In this document: positions 36,361 to 45,167 of the stretch, one piece after another
Layout: each line of letters opens with the position of its first letter
How positions within the stretch are numbered: the stretch's first letter is position 1
From: Halieaceae bacterium
GTDB lineage: Bacteria > Pseudomonadota > Gammaproteobacteria > Pseudomonadales > Halieaceae
Reading direction: 5' to 3'
Length of the DNA: 56,459 nt
Assembly: GCA_902631395.1 (NCBI GenBank)
Contig: CACOYM010000014.1
Location: 1 to 56,459, forward strand
Position numbers and translations under genes: made by a program
Notes under the pieces: model-generated
Told to the model about the DNA's origin: nothing
The model's database searches: none
Seen by the model: the letters and a program-made list of their open reading frames with translations, nothing else

Positions 36361-37268
36361 CAAACATCATCCTTTGTACGGCCTGCCACGATGTTGGAGC
36401 TCTGCACCGCCTCTCTAAGCGCCTGACGGGCGAAGTCTGACAATGAGGCGTCAGCATGCTCACCGATTCGGCGTCCGTCTATCTCCACAACACTCACTAC
36501 CTCGGCTGTAGTACCAACAAGCAATACCTCATCGCAAATATAGAGCTCAGGCAACGTCATGGGCCTTTGCAAAACGGAGTAATTACCACAAGCAATGGCA
36601 CTGCTTCTAATATGGTCCTGGGTGATACCACGGAGCACCGGTAACTCTGGAGGACAGAAATAAATCTCTCTATCCTTGCGGCAAACCAAATTGGCTCCTG
36701 CCCCCTCCACTACATAGCTGTTGTCATCCAAAAGCAACGGCATATCTGCGCCACAGGATCGCGCTTGCAAAAAGGCATATCTGGAGTTCAAGTAGTTCGC
36801 ACCGCTTTTTACAGACATTGGAATTGCACTAAGTCCAGGGCGACGCCATGAGGAGGTCATAGCGCTTACCTGGCGTCTCTCTGACAATCGGCTTGGTGAC
36901 GAAAAGAAGCGTATCGCCAAGTTTGCCTCTACATCAGTGTTCCATGACTCGCCTGGGCTGCCTACTAACATCAGTGTCATTCGGATTACAACATCTTCTG
37001 GAGGCGCGACTTTGACAAGCGCTAGTAAATGCTCCTTTAAAGAGCGCATACCGTAGGGGTGTTGGATGCCTAAGATCTTAGCCGATTCTAATAGGCGTTG
37101 TAGGTGTAGCTCCGCAAAAGCTAACGCGTGTCCTGACATCTCTGGACGCCAGTATGCCCGCAAGCCTTCAAAGACATTAAGACCATAGGCAGCTGTTGCT
37201 GAAAAAGGGCTGATGCTTAAGTCTTCCTCGGGAATGAGTTCACCGTCCCATAACGCTAATTTTGTCAA
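36360..37268 (-). CDS. Class IV (branched-chain-like) aminotransferase
   Basis: 302 aa PLP enzyme of fold type IV. It has YGLNVFEGLRAY near the N terminus, the Schiff-base Lys154 in MSVKSGANYLNSRYA, VVEGAGANLV and LPVLRGITQDHIR, the usual order of branched-chain and D-amino-acid aminotransferases and of aminodeoxychorismate lyase. A TTG start with GAGG seven bases upstream fits. It opens a three-gene overlapping set with the decarboxylase and the aldolase, so it more likely makes or consumes a special amino acid than serves leucine/valine synthesis. 13 bases separate it from the upstream FAD/NAD-type gene. Confidence 0.78.
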   Translation of the reverse strand: MTKLALWDGELIPEEDLSISPFSATAAYGLNVFEGLRAYWRPEMSGHALAFAELHLQRLLESAKILGIQHPYGMRSLKEHLLALVKVAPPEDVVIRMTLMLVGSPGESWNTDVEANLAIRFFSSPSRLSERRQVSAMTSSWRRPGLSAIPMSVKSGANYLNSRYAFLQARSCGADMPLLLDDNSYVVEGAGANLVCRKDREIYFCPPELPVLRGITQDHIRSSAIACGNYSVLQRPMTLPELYICDEVLLVGTTAEVVSVVEIDGRRIGEHADASLSDFARQALREAVQSSNIVAGRTKDDV

Positions 37269-37281
37269 CTGATTGCCTCGC

Positions 37282-38382
37282 TTATTGATCGGTTTTGAGA
37301 AAACTTAAAAAGTGACGATAGCGATAAATGCCGTCAGCAAGGTTACCTCTTGAATTCCAATATCTCACTTGATTGAAGTTCCCACTCCGGTGACGCGTAA
37401 GGGGGTAAGACCACGCAAGTTCCTCCACCCTCTCGAACATCATTTCGATCACTGTATCGGCATATAAAATTCCAGCCGTAACCAAATAATCCGATACATC
37501 CCCTCTACATTCACGCCAGAGACGACTGGAGGGGAGTTCGATCAGGACAAACACTTTACTTCCGTCTGAACCTACAACGTCCAATAAGCACATTCTTTTC
37601 AGCGGCGCCCTTCCATTAAAGGTAATGTAGGAGAAGACTTTTCTCACACAATCTCTTTGGATCTGCACAAAGACACTGGTTCGCTCTGCGGGCTTACCTG
37701 TCATCGGTACGAGCCGTTTTCCATCATCTCGAAGCGAAACGGACGCAGTTACCTCAAGTCGATGACAGACAAAACTCAGCGGGCCACAATCCAACCATAG
37801 ATGCTCCCCCTCTCTTTCAACAGAAACCAATTCGGCATCCTCGAACTGTGCTCCAGCGGCAATAGCAGCATTCTGCAGTTTCGCCACAAAAGTCGCATAG
37901 CCGGAGACCGGAACCTGCACTTGGCCACCACCGCGTATATAAGCCTTCAGGCTAGCAAGCGCCGCCCAAGCTTTCCCTATTTTTATGTCCATCAAAGGGT
38001 CGCGCTTACCCGCCAGATTCTGGATCAATGAGATCGCCGCGGTCACCAGTAGCGAGGAGAGCGTCAAAGCTCGGTTTGCAGCTCCTTGGTAATCAAGCTG
38101 AAGCTTAACGCCAAGCGAGCGGTAGGGCTGGGGAGATTGTATTACGAAACGCTCACCGCTGTATTGCTCAAGCAATGGGTAGACGTTGGGAATGGGCTCA
38201 ATAAGATGGCAGGCGGCCTCGGCTACCATATCACTGTCCAAGCTCAGCGAACGCCATGCCCCACCTCTCTCCCCCTTCCTCGACAGGACCATTACCGAGA
38301 GGCCGTCAGCGGATAAACGTCGCGCTAGCATTAGCATCAAGGGACTTGAACCAACGATTACGTGATCAAAATGTGCAACCAT
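37282..38382 (-). CDS. FAD/NAD(P)-binding oxidoreductase-like protein
   Basis: 366 aa. It begins with a Rossmann motif variant (DHVIVGSSPLMLMLARRL, then SVMVLSRKGERGGAWRS) typical of amine-oxidase or protoporphyrinogen-oxidase-like flavoproteins, in which GGAW follows a short loop. The normal GxGxxG is altered to GSSPLM, so binding should be checked. A middle section (about 130-260) and a PLTRHRSGN segment near the end have no clear parallel. I infer a redox role in tailoring of the glycan or its amino-acid substituent. It uses ATG 38382, one codon after a GTG. Confidence 0.6.
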   Translation of the reverse strand: MVAHFDHVIVGSSPLMLMLARRLSADGLSVMVLSRKGERGGAWRSLSLDSDMVAEAACHLIEPIPNVYPLLEQYSGERFVIQSPQPYRSLGVKLQLDYQGAANRALTLSSLLVTAAISLIQNLAGKRDPLMDIKIGKAWAALASLKAYIRGGGQVQVPVSGYATFVAKLQNAAIAAGAQFEDAELVSVEREGEHLWLDCGPLSFVCHRLEVTASVSLRDDGKRLVPMTGKPAERTSVFVQIQRDCVRKVFSYITFNGRAPLKRMCLLDVVGSDGSKVFVLIELPSSRLWRECRGDVSDYLVTAGILYADTVIEMMFERVEELAWSYPLTRHRSGNFNQVRYWNSRGNLADGIYRYRHFLSFLKTDQ

Positions 38383-38400
38383 CACTCAAATGAGGCCATA

Positions 38401-39069
38401 TCACTGGCCAGCCAATCCTGGGCTCTTGAATATCTTCCACTGCTCCGCGCTGTACTGACCATTCTTTGCATAGGCCTCAACATAGCCTAACTCCACTAGA
38501 TCGTCGGCAAGAACTGGGTCAACGTAGATTAGGACAAAAGACTTATCTAGAGCCGCTGTAAAAGCCCTTCGGAAGGTCTCTCCTTGAAAGCTGTTGTAGA
38601 AATAAACTACCGACGGGGCCTCAAGGTAATTTGCGAAGTTCTCCCCCGATTCAGCGAGTACAGAGGTTTTTATCGCCTTTACCTTCGCAAGGTTTGCCTC
38701 ACACAGACCAACCAGATTGTGGTCATATTCGATACCAACAAATTCTTTAAAATCATCAGAGAAATACTTTTCACCATAGGTGATAGTTTTTCCTTTCCCA
38801 CAACCAACATCGATAAACTTTACTGGTCCGCAAGCACTGCTGAGAATCTGCAAGGCACGTGAAATTGTTTCTTTGATCACGAAGTCGAGAGAAGCCACAT
38901 AGAGCAAGCCATCTTTGAATGCTGGGTCGTTCACAGCCTGCACGCTCTTCTCGCGGCGAAAAGCAGTATTTGTCCCGTGCCGCAGGTCAAACCATACTGC
39001 GTTCCTAATGTACATGAATACAAAACGTACGCCGCGTTGACGCAGAGACCTGAGAATATGGCGAATCAT
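38401..39069 (-). CDS. SAM-dependent methyltransferase-like protein
   Basis: 222 aa. The motif I sequence KFIDVGCGKGKTITY (about 82-96) and FVGIEYDHNLVGLCEANL (about 107-124, the acidic ribose-binding position) are those of class I SAM methyltransferases. The N terminus is basic (MIRHILRSLRQRG) and may lie against the membrane. Its target is not visible: a sugar hydroxyl or lipid carrier group is most likely in this cluster. Its start overlaps the GT4 gene as ATGA. Confidence 0.7.
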   Translation of the reverse strand: MIRHILRSLRQRGVRFVFMYIRNAVWFDLRHGTNTAFRREKSVQAVNDPAFKDGLLYVASLDFVIKETISRALQILSSACGPVKFIDVGCGKGKTITYGEKYFSDDFKEFVGIEYDHNLVGLCEANLAKVKAIKTSVLAESGENFANYLEAPSVVYFYNSFQGETFRRAFTAALDKSFVLIYVDPVLADDLVELGYVEAYAKNGQYSAEQWKIFKSPGLAGQ

Positions 39070-40334
39070 GCGGTCCCTTCCAGAAAGCTAACTTTACCTC
39101 TCGCCGATTGAGGACACATCGCCTCAAGGTAAGCTACAAAGGTTTCACCAGCTTCTGCGACGCTGAAACGATCTACGAATACTTGATGCGCACGTCGTTT
39201 CGCATCAATAATCCAATCTGGCCGCTGCAAAATTTCCTCAAGGAGGTGCAATAAATTTTCTGGCTGTCCGGCCTGGTAACAAACTCCAATATCCTGCGTG
39301 TTCACGAGGTCAGCCAATTCACCGGGCAAGGAATTAATCAACACTAGCCCCGCTGCCATGTACTCAAAAGGCTTGTTTGGCAGACTTTGCAAGGCTTGCC
39401 CAGCATAAGAACAAAGTCCTGCATCGGATACCCGCAATACCGAATGCAATTCGTCTCGATTCAACCAGCCTAGGTGAACTAAGGTGGAACATTCCTTTGC
39501 TTTCTTGGCAACTTTGGGCGACTCAGAGCCGATTCCAGCCATCAGAATTTGCAGCGGTAAGTTGCGCCTATCTGCCTCTTCTGCAACGGCTAAGATCAGG
39601 TCGATATCATAGGTGGCTTCAAACTGCCCTGCAAAACAGATTAAAAAACAATCCGTTCGGATGCCATGTCGCGACAGCCACTTGGCTTCTGGCTTAGCGT
39701 TAGAAACAGGACTTGATCCTAAATAGATCACCCGATCATTTGCATTTTCCGCTTTTCCCGACAGCATTACTGCCCAATCTAAATACCGTCTGGATACAGC
39801 AATACGACCGCTTGCAGCAGCTAGATAATTACCCATCCGCTTGAAGGACGGGGCTAACAGTCTTCTAGCAAAGACCTTGGCGAAATCGGGGAAAAGATTC
39901 AAATAGACATCAGGCCACAAATCGCGGACATCCAGGACTACGGGGACGCCCCATTGTTTTCCAAGAGCCAAACTCTCCCGACACAGGCCTGAGGTTGGTA
40001 TTCCGCAGACAATGACATCGGGACGTTCTAATCGAGAGGCTCGCTGGGTAAATTTTGCCGCAAGCCGTTGGTAGAACCGAAACCGGGCAAAGCTTCTATG
40101 GTTGCGATACTCGCCAGCGTGCAGCAGTTGCAACTGATAGTCGCTGGAAATTTGCACAGTCATATCAACCTTCGCTCGGAGGCGTTTGGTCGCATGGGCA
40201 AAGGTTGGCGCAAACCTCACGACTTTATGGTTATGTGCCACAAGAGCCTGGGCAAAGTATGAATAGCGAAAAAGTCGCGGATTCTTGTCCACAACAGGCA
40301 ACAGCTCTCCGGGGTGAATTAGCCAAACCCTCAT
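39066..40334 (-). CDS. Glycosyltransferase family 4
   Basis: 422 aa, GT-B fold. The N-terminal half ends at VVLDVRDLWPDVYLNLFP, the segment seen in GT4 enzymes such as WbuB-like GlcNAc/FucNAc transferases. The C-terminal half has CFAGQFEATYDIDLILAVAEEA, LGWLNRDEL and KPFEYMAAGLVLINSLPGELADLV (the nucleotide-binding EX7E region, here with a shifted Glu). Adds a sugar to the growing undecaprenyl-linked unit in the cytoplasm. Coupled with the methyltransferase downstream (ATGA). Confidence 0.85.
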   Translation of the reverse strand: MRVWLIHPGELLPVVDKNPRLFRYSYFAQALVAHNHKVVRFAPTFAHATKRLRAKVDMTVQISSDYQLQLLHAGEYRNHRSFARFRFYQRLAAKFTQRASRLERPDVIVCGIPTSGLCRESLALGKQWGVPVVLDVRDLWPDVYLNLFPDFAKVFARRLLAPSFKRMGNYLAAASGRIAVSRRYLDWAVMLSGKAENANDRVIYLGSSPVSNAKPEAKWLSRHGIRTDCFLICFAGQFEATYDIDLILAVAEEADRRNLPLQILMAGIGSESPKVAKKAKECSTLVHLGWLNRDELHSVLRVSDAGLCSYAGQALQSLPNKPFEYMAAGLVLINSLPGELADLVNTQDIGVCYQAGQPENLLHLLEEILQRPDWIIDAKRRAHQVFVDRFSVAEAGETFVAYLEAMCPQSARGKVSFLEGTA

Positions 40335-40370
40335 ATTTCCACCACTACCACTTGGGACAAAACGGTGGAA

Positions 40371-41318
40371 TTAAACTGAGGATTTACGAGATACAAACCA
40401 GCTTCCAGTCGTGCAGAGAACCTCCTCGCTTTTATCCCGAAACCGATCGTCAAGAGAGAATCCCGGATCTTTCAGTGTCAACACAATCTCTCGATCGACA
40501 TCGGGCTCTGCCATCAAAACAGAATGGCCCCATTGTCGGAAAAGATCCAAGAAGTCATCGTGTCGCAGTCTGTTCATATACATGTATCGATTACCCGCCA
40601 GCATGTCCCACTTCAGCTCGGAAAATTGCAGGAAATTGATTGCGGATATCGAGCTGTCAGAGTGGGAAAAGTGGTCGCTATAGTCGACTCTATGGACAAA
40701 CAATCCATCTTTTTTTACGAGGCGTCCACCTTCGTCAAAAATCTCTCCAAGCGTGCTCTTTGGTATTTGTTCCAATACGGTGTACGACGTGTGGAAATCT
40801 ATGGAGCCGCTAGGCAGCCCAGTCTCTGCGGCATCACATGGCGCTTTGTACTCAATACAGCAAAGACGCATCAGCTTCTCCACATCCGACGGTGAGTCTA
40901 TGGCCAGCCTTTGTAGGGCCGATAGCCGGTCAAGGTCTGCGAGCCCACCGAACAAGGTGGTGACCTGCTCTTTATATCTAAAAAAATTAAGCAGGGCTTC
41001 GCGGCATAGCACTGGCTTGAGATAACGATTTAAGTCTACCGAGATGGTGCGCTTAGCGCCCATCAACCAGTAGGCAATCGGAACTAAGGGCAGTCTGCCG
41101 GTACCTAATTCAAAAAAAGTCTTTCCCTCCAGTGACTCTCCCTGCGCCAATATGCGTTTGCAGGTTTCGATCCCAGCAACGAGTCGACAGGTAGGGTCGA
41201 CATTTCTCAATCCGCCAAATCTTCGTTGAACTGTGTAGTAGGCCTCCAAGGAAAGACGGTTTGGCAGCATAGAAATGGCGTTCTGCAGCACAGATTTTGT
41301 CTTCCAACGCATTTTCAT
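40371..41318 (-). CDS. SAM-dependent methyltransferase-like protein, larger type
   Basis: 315 aa. Motif I is KTFFELGTGRLPLVPIAYWL (about 65-84) and the second strand is RTISVDLNRYL. IDFHTSYTVLEQIPKSTLGEIF, near residue 175, corresponds to the usual VLEHV-type motif IV, followed by KKDGLFVHRVDYSDHF. This is a class I methyltransferase of the kind often found in O-antigen loci. An ATG start; no clear ribosome-binding site stronger than GGAAATGA. Between two glycosyltransferase genes (36 and 48 base gaps). Confidence 0.75.
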   Translation of the reverse strand: MKMRWKTKSVLQNAISMLPNRLSLEAYYTVQRRFGGLRNVDPTCRLVAGIETCKRILAQGESLEGKTFFELGTGRLPLVPIAYWLMGAKRTISVDLNRYLKPVLCREALLNFFRYKEQVTTLFGGLADLDRLSALQRLAIDSPSDVEKLMRLCCIEYKAPCDAAETGLPSGSIDFHTSYTVLEQIPKSTLGEIFDEGGRLVKKDGLFVHRVDYSDHFSHSDSSISAINFLQFSELKWDMLAGNRYMYMNRLRHDDFLDLFRQWGHSVLMAEPDVDREIVLTLKDPGFSLDDRFRDKSEEVLCTTGSWFVSRKSSV

Positions 41319-41366
41319 TTCCTGAACTTATGGTTGAAGGGAATCCCGCTACGTTGGGAAGCGAGA

Positions 41367-42473
41367 TCAGAGTGCGATAACGCATTTATATAGTTTTACG
41401 AGCTTGTCGAATTCGGTACGCCAGTTGTACTTCTTTAAAATTGCACGCTGGCCATTTTCACCCAACTGGCGAGCCCATTGGGGATCTGACACAACTCTAT
41501 CTATCGCTTGAGCAATCTCTGCTGGCCGCAGCGGATCAATACAGATGCCGCATTGGTTCCCCTCGACGATGTCTCGCCAAACAGGAAAGTCGGAAGAGAT
41601 TACGGGAACTCCACAGCTCATATATTCGAACATTTTGACTGGTAAGGCGTCGACATAATTTTTCACAGGATGTAACACCACAAGACCGGCAATACTGCGA
41701 GCAAACATTTCGCCTATTTCCTCACGATCTAGATAACCCAATTCATTGACGCGCTTCCACCCAGCGTAGGAACGAACTTCCTCACTTAGGTCTGACTCTG
41801 TGAATCGCCCGCCGAGTTCTAGTCGCACATCCGCCCGGACATGCTCCATCGCGCGAACCATCTCCTTGACACCGCGGATCGCGCCTAGCCCCCCCACGTA
41901 ACATACGTTTTTTCGAGCCTCACTACTCTTCGCACGGGAAGTCAATTCTCCAACGATCGGGAAGTTGTTAATGTCGACGGAGATTGGATTTACTCGTGAA
42001 AACTTTTCCCTGATGAAGGGCGTGGCCGCGACCACGGCATCCAACCGCGCGCAAGCATACCGCTCATAATATGCCACAGCTAAAGAGAGCACTCTCAGTG
42101 CCACATGGTTTAGATATGGCTTACCCAAAATTTGTTTAGGGACATCCTCATGCGAGTCAAATATAACTCGCTTACCAAGACGCTTGAGCCTTAATCCAAC
42201 AGGAAGCAGCTCAGGATCATGCAAATGAAAAATCTCACAATTTAAATGCAAGGCGGCCTCAAATACTCTCGCTGCGGCATTAATAATTCGGTCGCACCTC
42301 CCATAAGACTCTCCTACATCAACAATAGTTACCCCACGGCAGGCCTCGCCTCCAAAGCCATCGGCAACTACTAATGTCACCTCATGACCTGCGTCCACGA
42401 GTGAAGTGCACATTTTGTGAAAAATGCGGGTGTCATACCGGAAGTGAACAGAAGTTAAGTGCGCTACGTGCAT
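41367..42473 (-). CDS. Glycosyltransferase family 4
   Basis: 368 aa, GT-B fold. It begins HVAHLTSVHFRYDTRIFHKM, continues with FHLHDPELLPVGLRLKRLG and IFDSHEDVPKQI, then VCYVGGLGAIRGVKEMVRA and KMFEYMSCGVPVISSDFPVW, the family donor-binding EX7E region. Similar proteins transfer GlcNAc-type or uronic sugars in O-antigen loci; the donor here may be one of the uronic acids made nearby. Shares little with the other GT4 at 39066, so they probably form different linkages. 19 bases follow to the Wzy gene. Confidence 0.87.
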   Translation of the reverse strand: MHVAHLTSVHFRYDTRIFHKMCTSLVDAGHEVTLVVADGFGGEACRGVTIVDVGESYGRCDRIINAAARVFEAALHLNCEIFHLHDPELLPVGLRLKRLGKRVIFDSHEDVPKQILGKPYLNHVALRVLSLAVAYYERYACARLDAVVAATPFIREKFSRVNPISVDINNFPIVGELTSRAKSSEARKNVCYVGGLGAIRGVKEMVRAMEHVRADVRLELGGRFTESDLSEEVRSYAGWKRVNELGYLDREEIGEMFARSIAGLVVLHPVKNYVDALPVKMFEYMSCGVPVISSDFPVWRDIVEGNQCGICIDPLRPAEIAQAIDRVVSDPQWARQLGENGQRAILKKYNWRTEFDKLVKLYKCVIAL

Positions 42474-42492
42474 GGCTACTGTAGTTACCGCT

Positions 42493-43839
42493 TTAAGAGT
42501 TGACCCTAATCAATGAATTACACCCTGCCCTATTCTGAAATTTCAACTTTCGCGAACCTCTGCGCCGACACAGAAACAACAGTAGAGCTGATACGCCCAT
42601 TCCATGGGTTAGAAAGGCAGTAGGGAGATCAGAACTAATCAAGAGGGATTCACTAGGGACGATCATGACGGCCACCGCAACCCAAGTTGGCACACCTCTA
42701 TTGGCGAAGGAATCGAGTAGCCGAAAGAAGAACCCAACAATAACACCATAAATTGCAATCCCTATTGCACCGGCATGCATGTATCCCGTGGCTAAGAAAG
42801 AATTATTGGCGTGCGCGTTAGTTCCCAGATACTCACCGATCAATTTAGCGGTTCCCACTTCGTAGGGGTATTCAATTACCGTGGATAAAATCGAATTGGA
42901 CCAAAATACCGGTTCATTTTGCGAAAAAAATTCGTAGTACTCGAACGTGAGCATTGAGGGCACGAAGAAAACTCTACGGATGGTCAGGGCGCCAAGCCAA
43001 GTATCGTCGATAGCAAAAAACGCTAGCAGCGAGAACAAAACAGTCGCTGCCATGCCTGCAGCAATGATTGTTAGAGATATCGTAGTCCTGAACCAGAACC
43101 ACACAAATAATACGAGAAATGGATAAAATACGATCCCCTTGTGGGCTGTGACACTAAACCAAAACACGTGCAGCAAAAATATTATTGGCACCAAAATGTA
43201 TTTTCGTTTCCACAACGCCATTGCGAGAAGGAACGGGCCAAAAGCTTTCGTAGCCCAAATATTGAAGTAATTCATTACACCTACATTCAGAAGCGCACTA
43301 GACTGCTCGCGAAACTCGTAGACGCGAGAAAAATCTAAATTGAAGTAACGTAGGCCTCCACTTCCAATCATCCACACTGTAACCACTAAACAAGCGATTG
43401 ATGCGATAGTTACTGCAAGCTGCAACCCACCGTTGACGGTGTAAAAGATAAAGGGCCGGCCGTGACGTACAACCAAGACGCTAACCGCCCCTAGCAACAC
43501 CAAATACAGATGATCTCGATTCTCATTTGCCAAGCCGTAAAAAATAAGGAGTGGCAATAAAAATCCAAATAACATGTAGCTCACCAGGTAGTCTGAAGGT
43601 CTATTTAGACGAGCTGGGAACACAACCAGTAGTAAGAGATAAAGCACCCAACTTTCCAAGTACTTAGCGCTACTAAAATCAATACCAAATCCATAACTGG
43701 CAAAGACCGGATGCACGAAAAAAACGTACCCCAGTTCTAACGAGAGGCGCAAAACAAACGCCCACAGAATGTAGGGTCCCTTGCCGTCAAAAATAAAAGC
43801 ACGAAGCCGTGCCAGGTCTCGACTGATACTAACCCTCAC
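42493..43839 (-). CDS. wzy: O-antigen polymerase-like membrane protein (Wzy)
   Basis: 448 aa with about 11 membrane helices and a larger periplasmic loop (about 300-345, TFEYYEFFSQNEPVFWSNS), the topology expected of Wzy. It lies in the middle of the run, as polymerases often do. Wzy sequences are poorly conserved, so the call rests on topology and context. The GTG start overlaps the deacetylase-like stop (GTGA). LGTNAHANNSFLATGYMHAG (from about residue 341) resembles conserved Wzy or ligase loops. Confidence 0.7.
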   Translation of the reverse strand: MRVSISRDLARLRAFIFDGKGPYILWAFVLRLSLELGYVFFVHPVFASYGFGIDFSSAKYLESWVLYLLLLVVFPARLNRPSDYLVSYMLFGFLLPLLIFYGLANENRDHLYLVLLGAVSVLVVRHGRPFIFYTVNGGLQLAVTIASIACLVVTVWMIGSGGLRYFNLDFSRVYEFREQSSALLNVGVMNYFNIWATKAFGPFLLAMALWKRKYILVPIIFLLHVFWFSVTAHKGIVFYPFLVLFVWFWFRTTISLTIIAAGMAATVLFSLLAFFAIDDTWLGALTIRRVFFVPSMLTFEYYEFFSQNEPVFWSNSILSTVIEYPYEVGTAKLIGEYLGTNAHANNSFLATGYMHAGAIGIAIYGVIVGFFFRLLDSFANRGVPTWVAVAVMIVPSESLLISSDLPTAFLTHGMGVSALLLFLCRRRGSRKLKFQNRAGCNSLIRVNS

Positions 43840-45167
43840 TGATCAAGCACTGCTCGATAAAGGCTCTCTCTTCCACGGAGCTCTGAGTTATGCCAGAGCA
43901 GCGTGAAACATCCACCAACCTTCCGGCACTTTTCTTTCAGGCCTGTAAGGAGCTCTAACGCATCCGCATGATTGCAGCCCATATATTGAGAGCCAAATAC
44001 ACTCACTTCCATAGCCACGAGGGGTCTGACACGTATATTCAGTGATCGCCCTTTTACAGGGTCAAATCCCGGATATTCAAAACAGGTGCCACAACGAAAC
44101 CCCGGGCGGTCAGGATAAGTCAGAGTATTGTCGTAGGTGAGCCCCGCACTATCCAAGTAACGTAAAGTAGCTGGATGAGACCACCTTAGATAGTGCATGC
44201 GACTTCCAGTAGCATGTAATTTTATCCCCTCCCGCTCACAGGTTAAGTAAAGCCTCTCTGCTTCCAACTTTAGCTGGCTCTTACTATCAAAGCTGTTGTA
44301 GCTGGGGTGCAAACCTATCTCATGGCCTCTGTCATAGATTTCTCGCAGCAAATGCCGTATCGCGGGATGCTCAATCACATAGTCAGCATCCAAGTAGCTG
44401 CTTTTCTCGCAAATGAAGTAAAACGAACTCCGTAAACCCCGCTCTTCGGATTGCGACATGAGCCAATCGAAAGTGTTCAACGGATCAAGAGAACTCAAGC
44501 GAGAGCCAATTCTGTACCTAACCCATGGACCTGTAGCGATGCTGCTAAGACGCCCCTTCAACACATCTCGTACGACGCTATAGGCGAATTTTGAAGCGCT
44601 GGAAAAACCATAACGTGAAGGCCTATCCACATCGTGTGACAACTGAAAAGAGAAGACGTTTTGCTTACGCACAAAGGCGGGCCAAAGCTTCACCGCTACT
44701 TGCCCAACGACATCAAACCACTCATCAACCACCGGTCGGTCAAGGTAGCCATGCCTAAATGCATGCGAGTGTCTCGCCATGAACCGGCCGTGCTGGTCAA
44801 CACCGATGCTATCTATTTCTTCTAGCCTGCTCAGTACCCAGTAAAACATATCCAAAATGCCGTAACGGACAAGAAAGCCGTCGGTGTCACGCTGAATAAG
44901 TCGATCGGGTACAAAAGGCAAGCCCGGAGCAGGAAGCGGACCCCCTATGATGCTCCGCCACCCTTCCCGCTCAGCATCCCAGCTGGAGCAGGGTACTTCA
45001 GAATTTGTGACGTCAAAGATACCAGGGGAATTGCTCTTGAACCGTATCCTATTCTCGGATCCAGCCAATCGCAGATCCACTACTCCAGACGCTCTGGACA
45101 ATTGCCAGATACCGCCCAATCGCTCGGTGAGGAGAGCCTCAAGCCAACGATCAACTGCATCAAGCAT
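43836..45167 (-). CDS. Polysaccharide-deacetylase-like protein
   Basis: 443 aa from ATG 45167, which overlaps the ATP-grasp stop by 8 bases. In the middle, FQLSHDVDRPSRYG gives the HDVD pair typical of this deacetylase family (the NodB TFDDG position), and near residue 289 DRGHEIGLHPSYNSF gives the metal His segment. The last part has TLLWHNSEL. The family removes N-acetyl groups from sugars; here the target could be the diacetamido uronic acid. No signal peptide is seen, so action on the lipid-linked or nucleotide sugar in the cytoplasm is more likely than on the finished chain. Confidence 0.7.
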   Translation of the reverse strand: MLDAVDRWLEALLTERLGGIWQLSRASGVVDLRLAGSENRIRFKSNSPGIFDVTNSEVPCSSWDAEREGWRSIIGGPLPAPGLPFVPDRLIQRDTDGFLVRYGILDMFYWVLSRLEEIDSIGVDQHGRFMARHSHAFRHGYLDRPVVDEWFDVVGQVAVKLWPAFVRKQNVFSFQLSHDVDRPSRYGFSSASKFAYSVVRDVLKGRLSSIATGPWVRYRIGSRLSSLDPLNTFDWLMSQSEERGLRSSFYFICEKSSYLDADYVIEHPAIRHLLREIYDRGHEIGLHPSYNSFDSKSQLKLEAERLYLTCEREGIKLHATGSRMHYLRWSHPATLRYLDSAGLTYDNTLTYPDRPGFRCGTCFEYPGFDPVKGRSLNIRVRPLVAMEVSVFGSQYMGCNHADALELLTGLKEKCRKVGGCFTLLWHNSELRGRESLYRAVLDQ

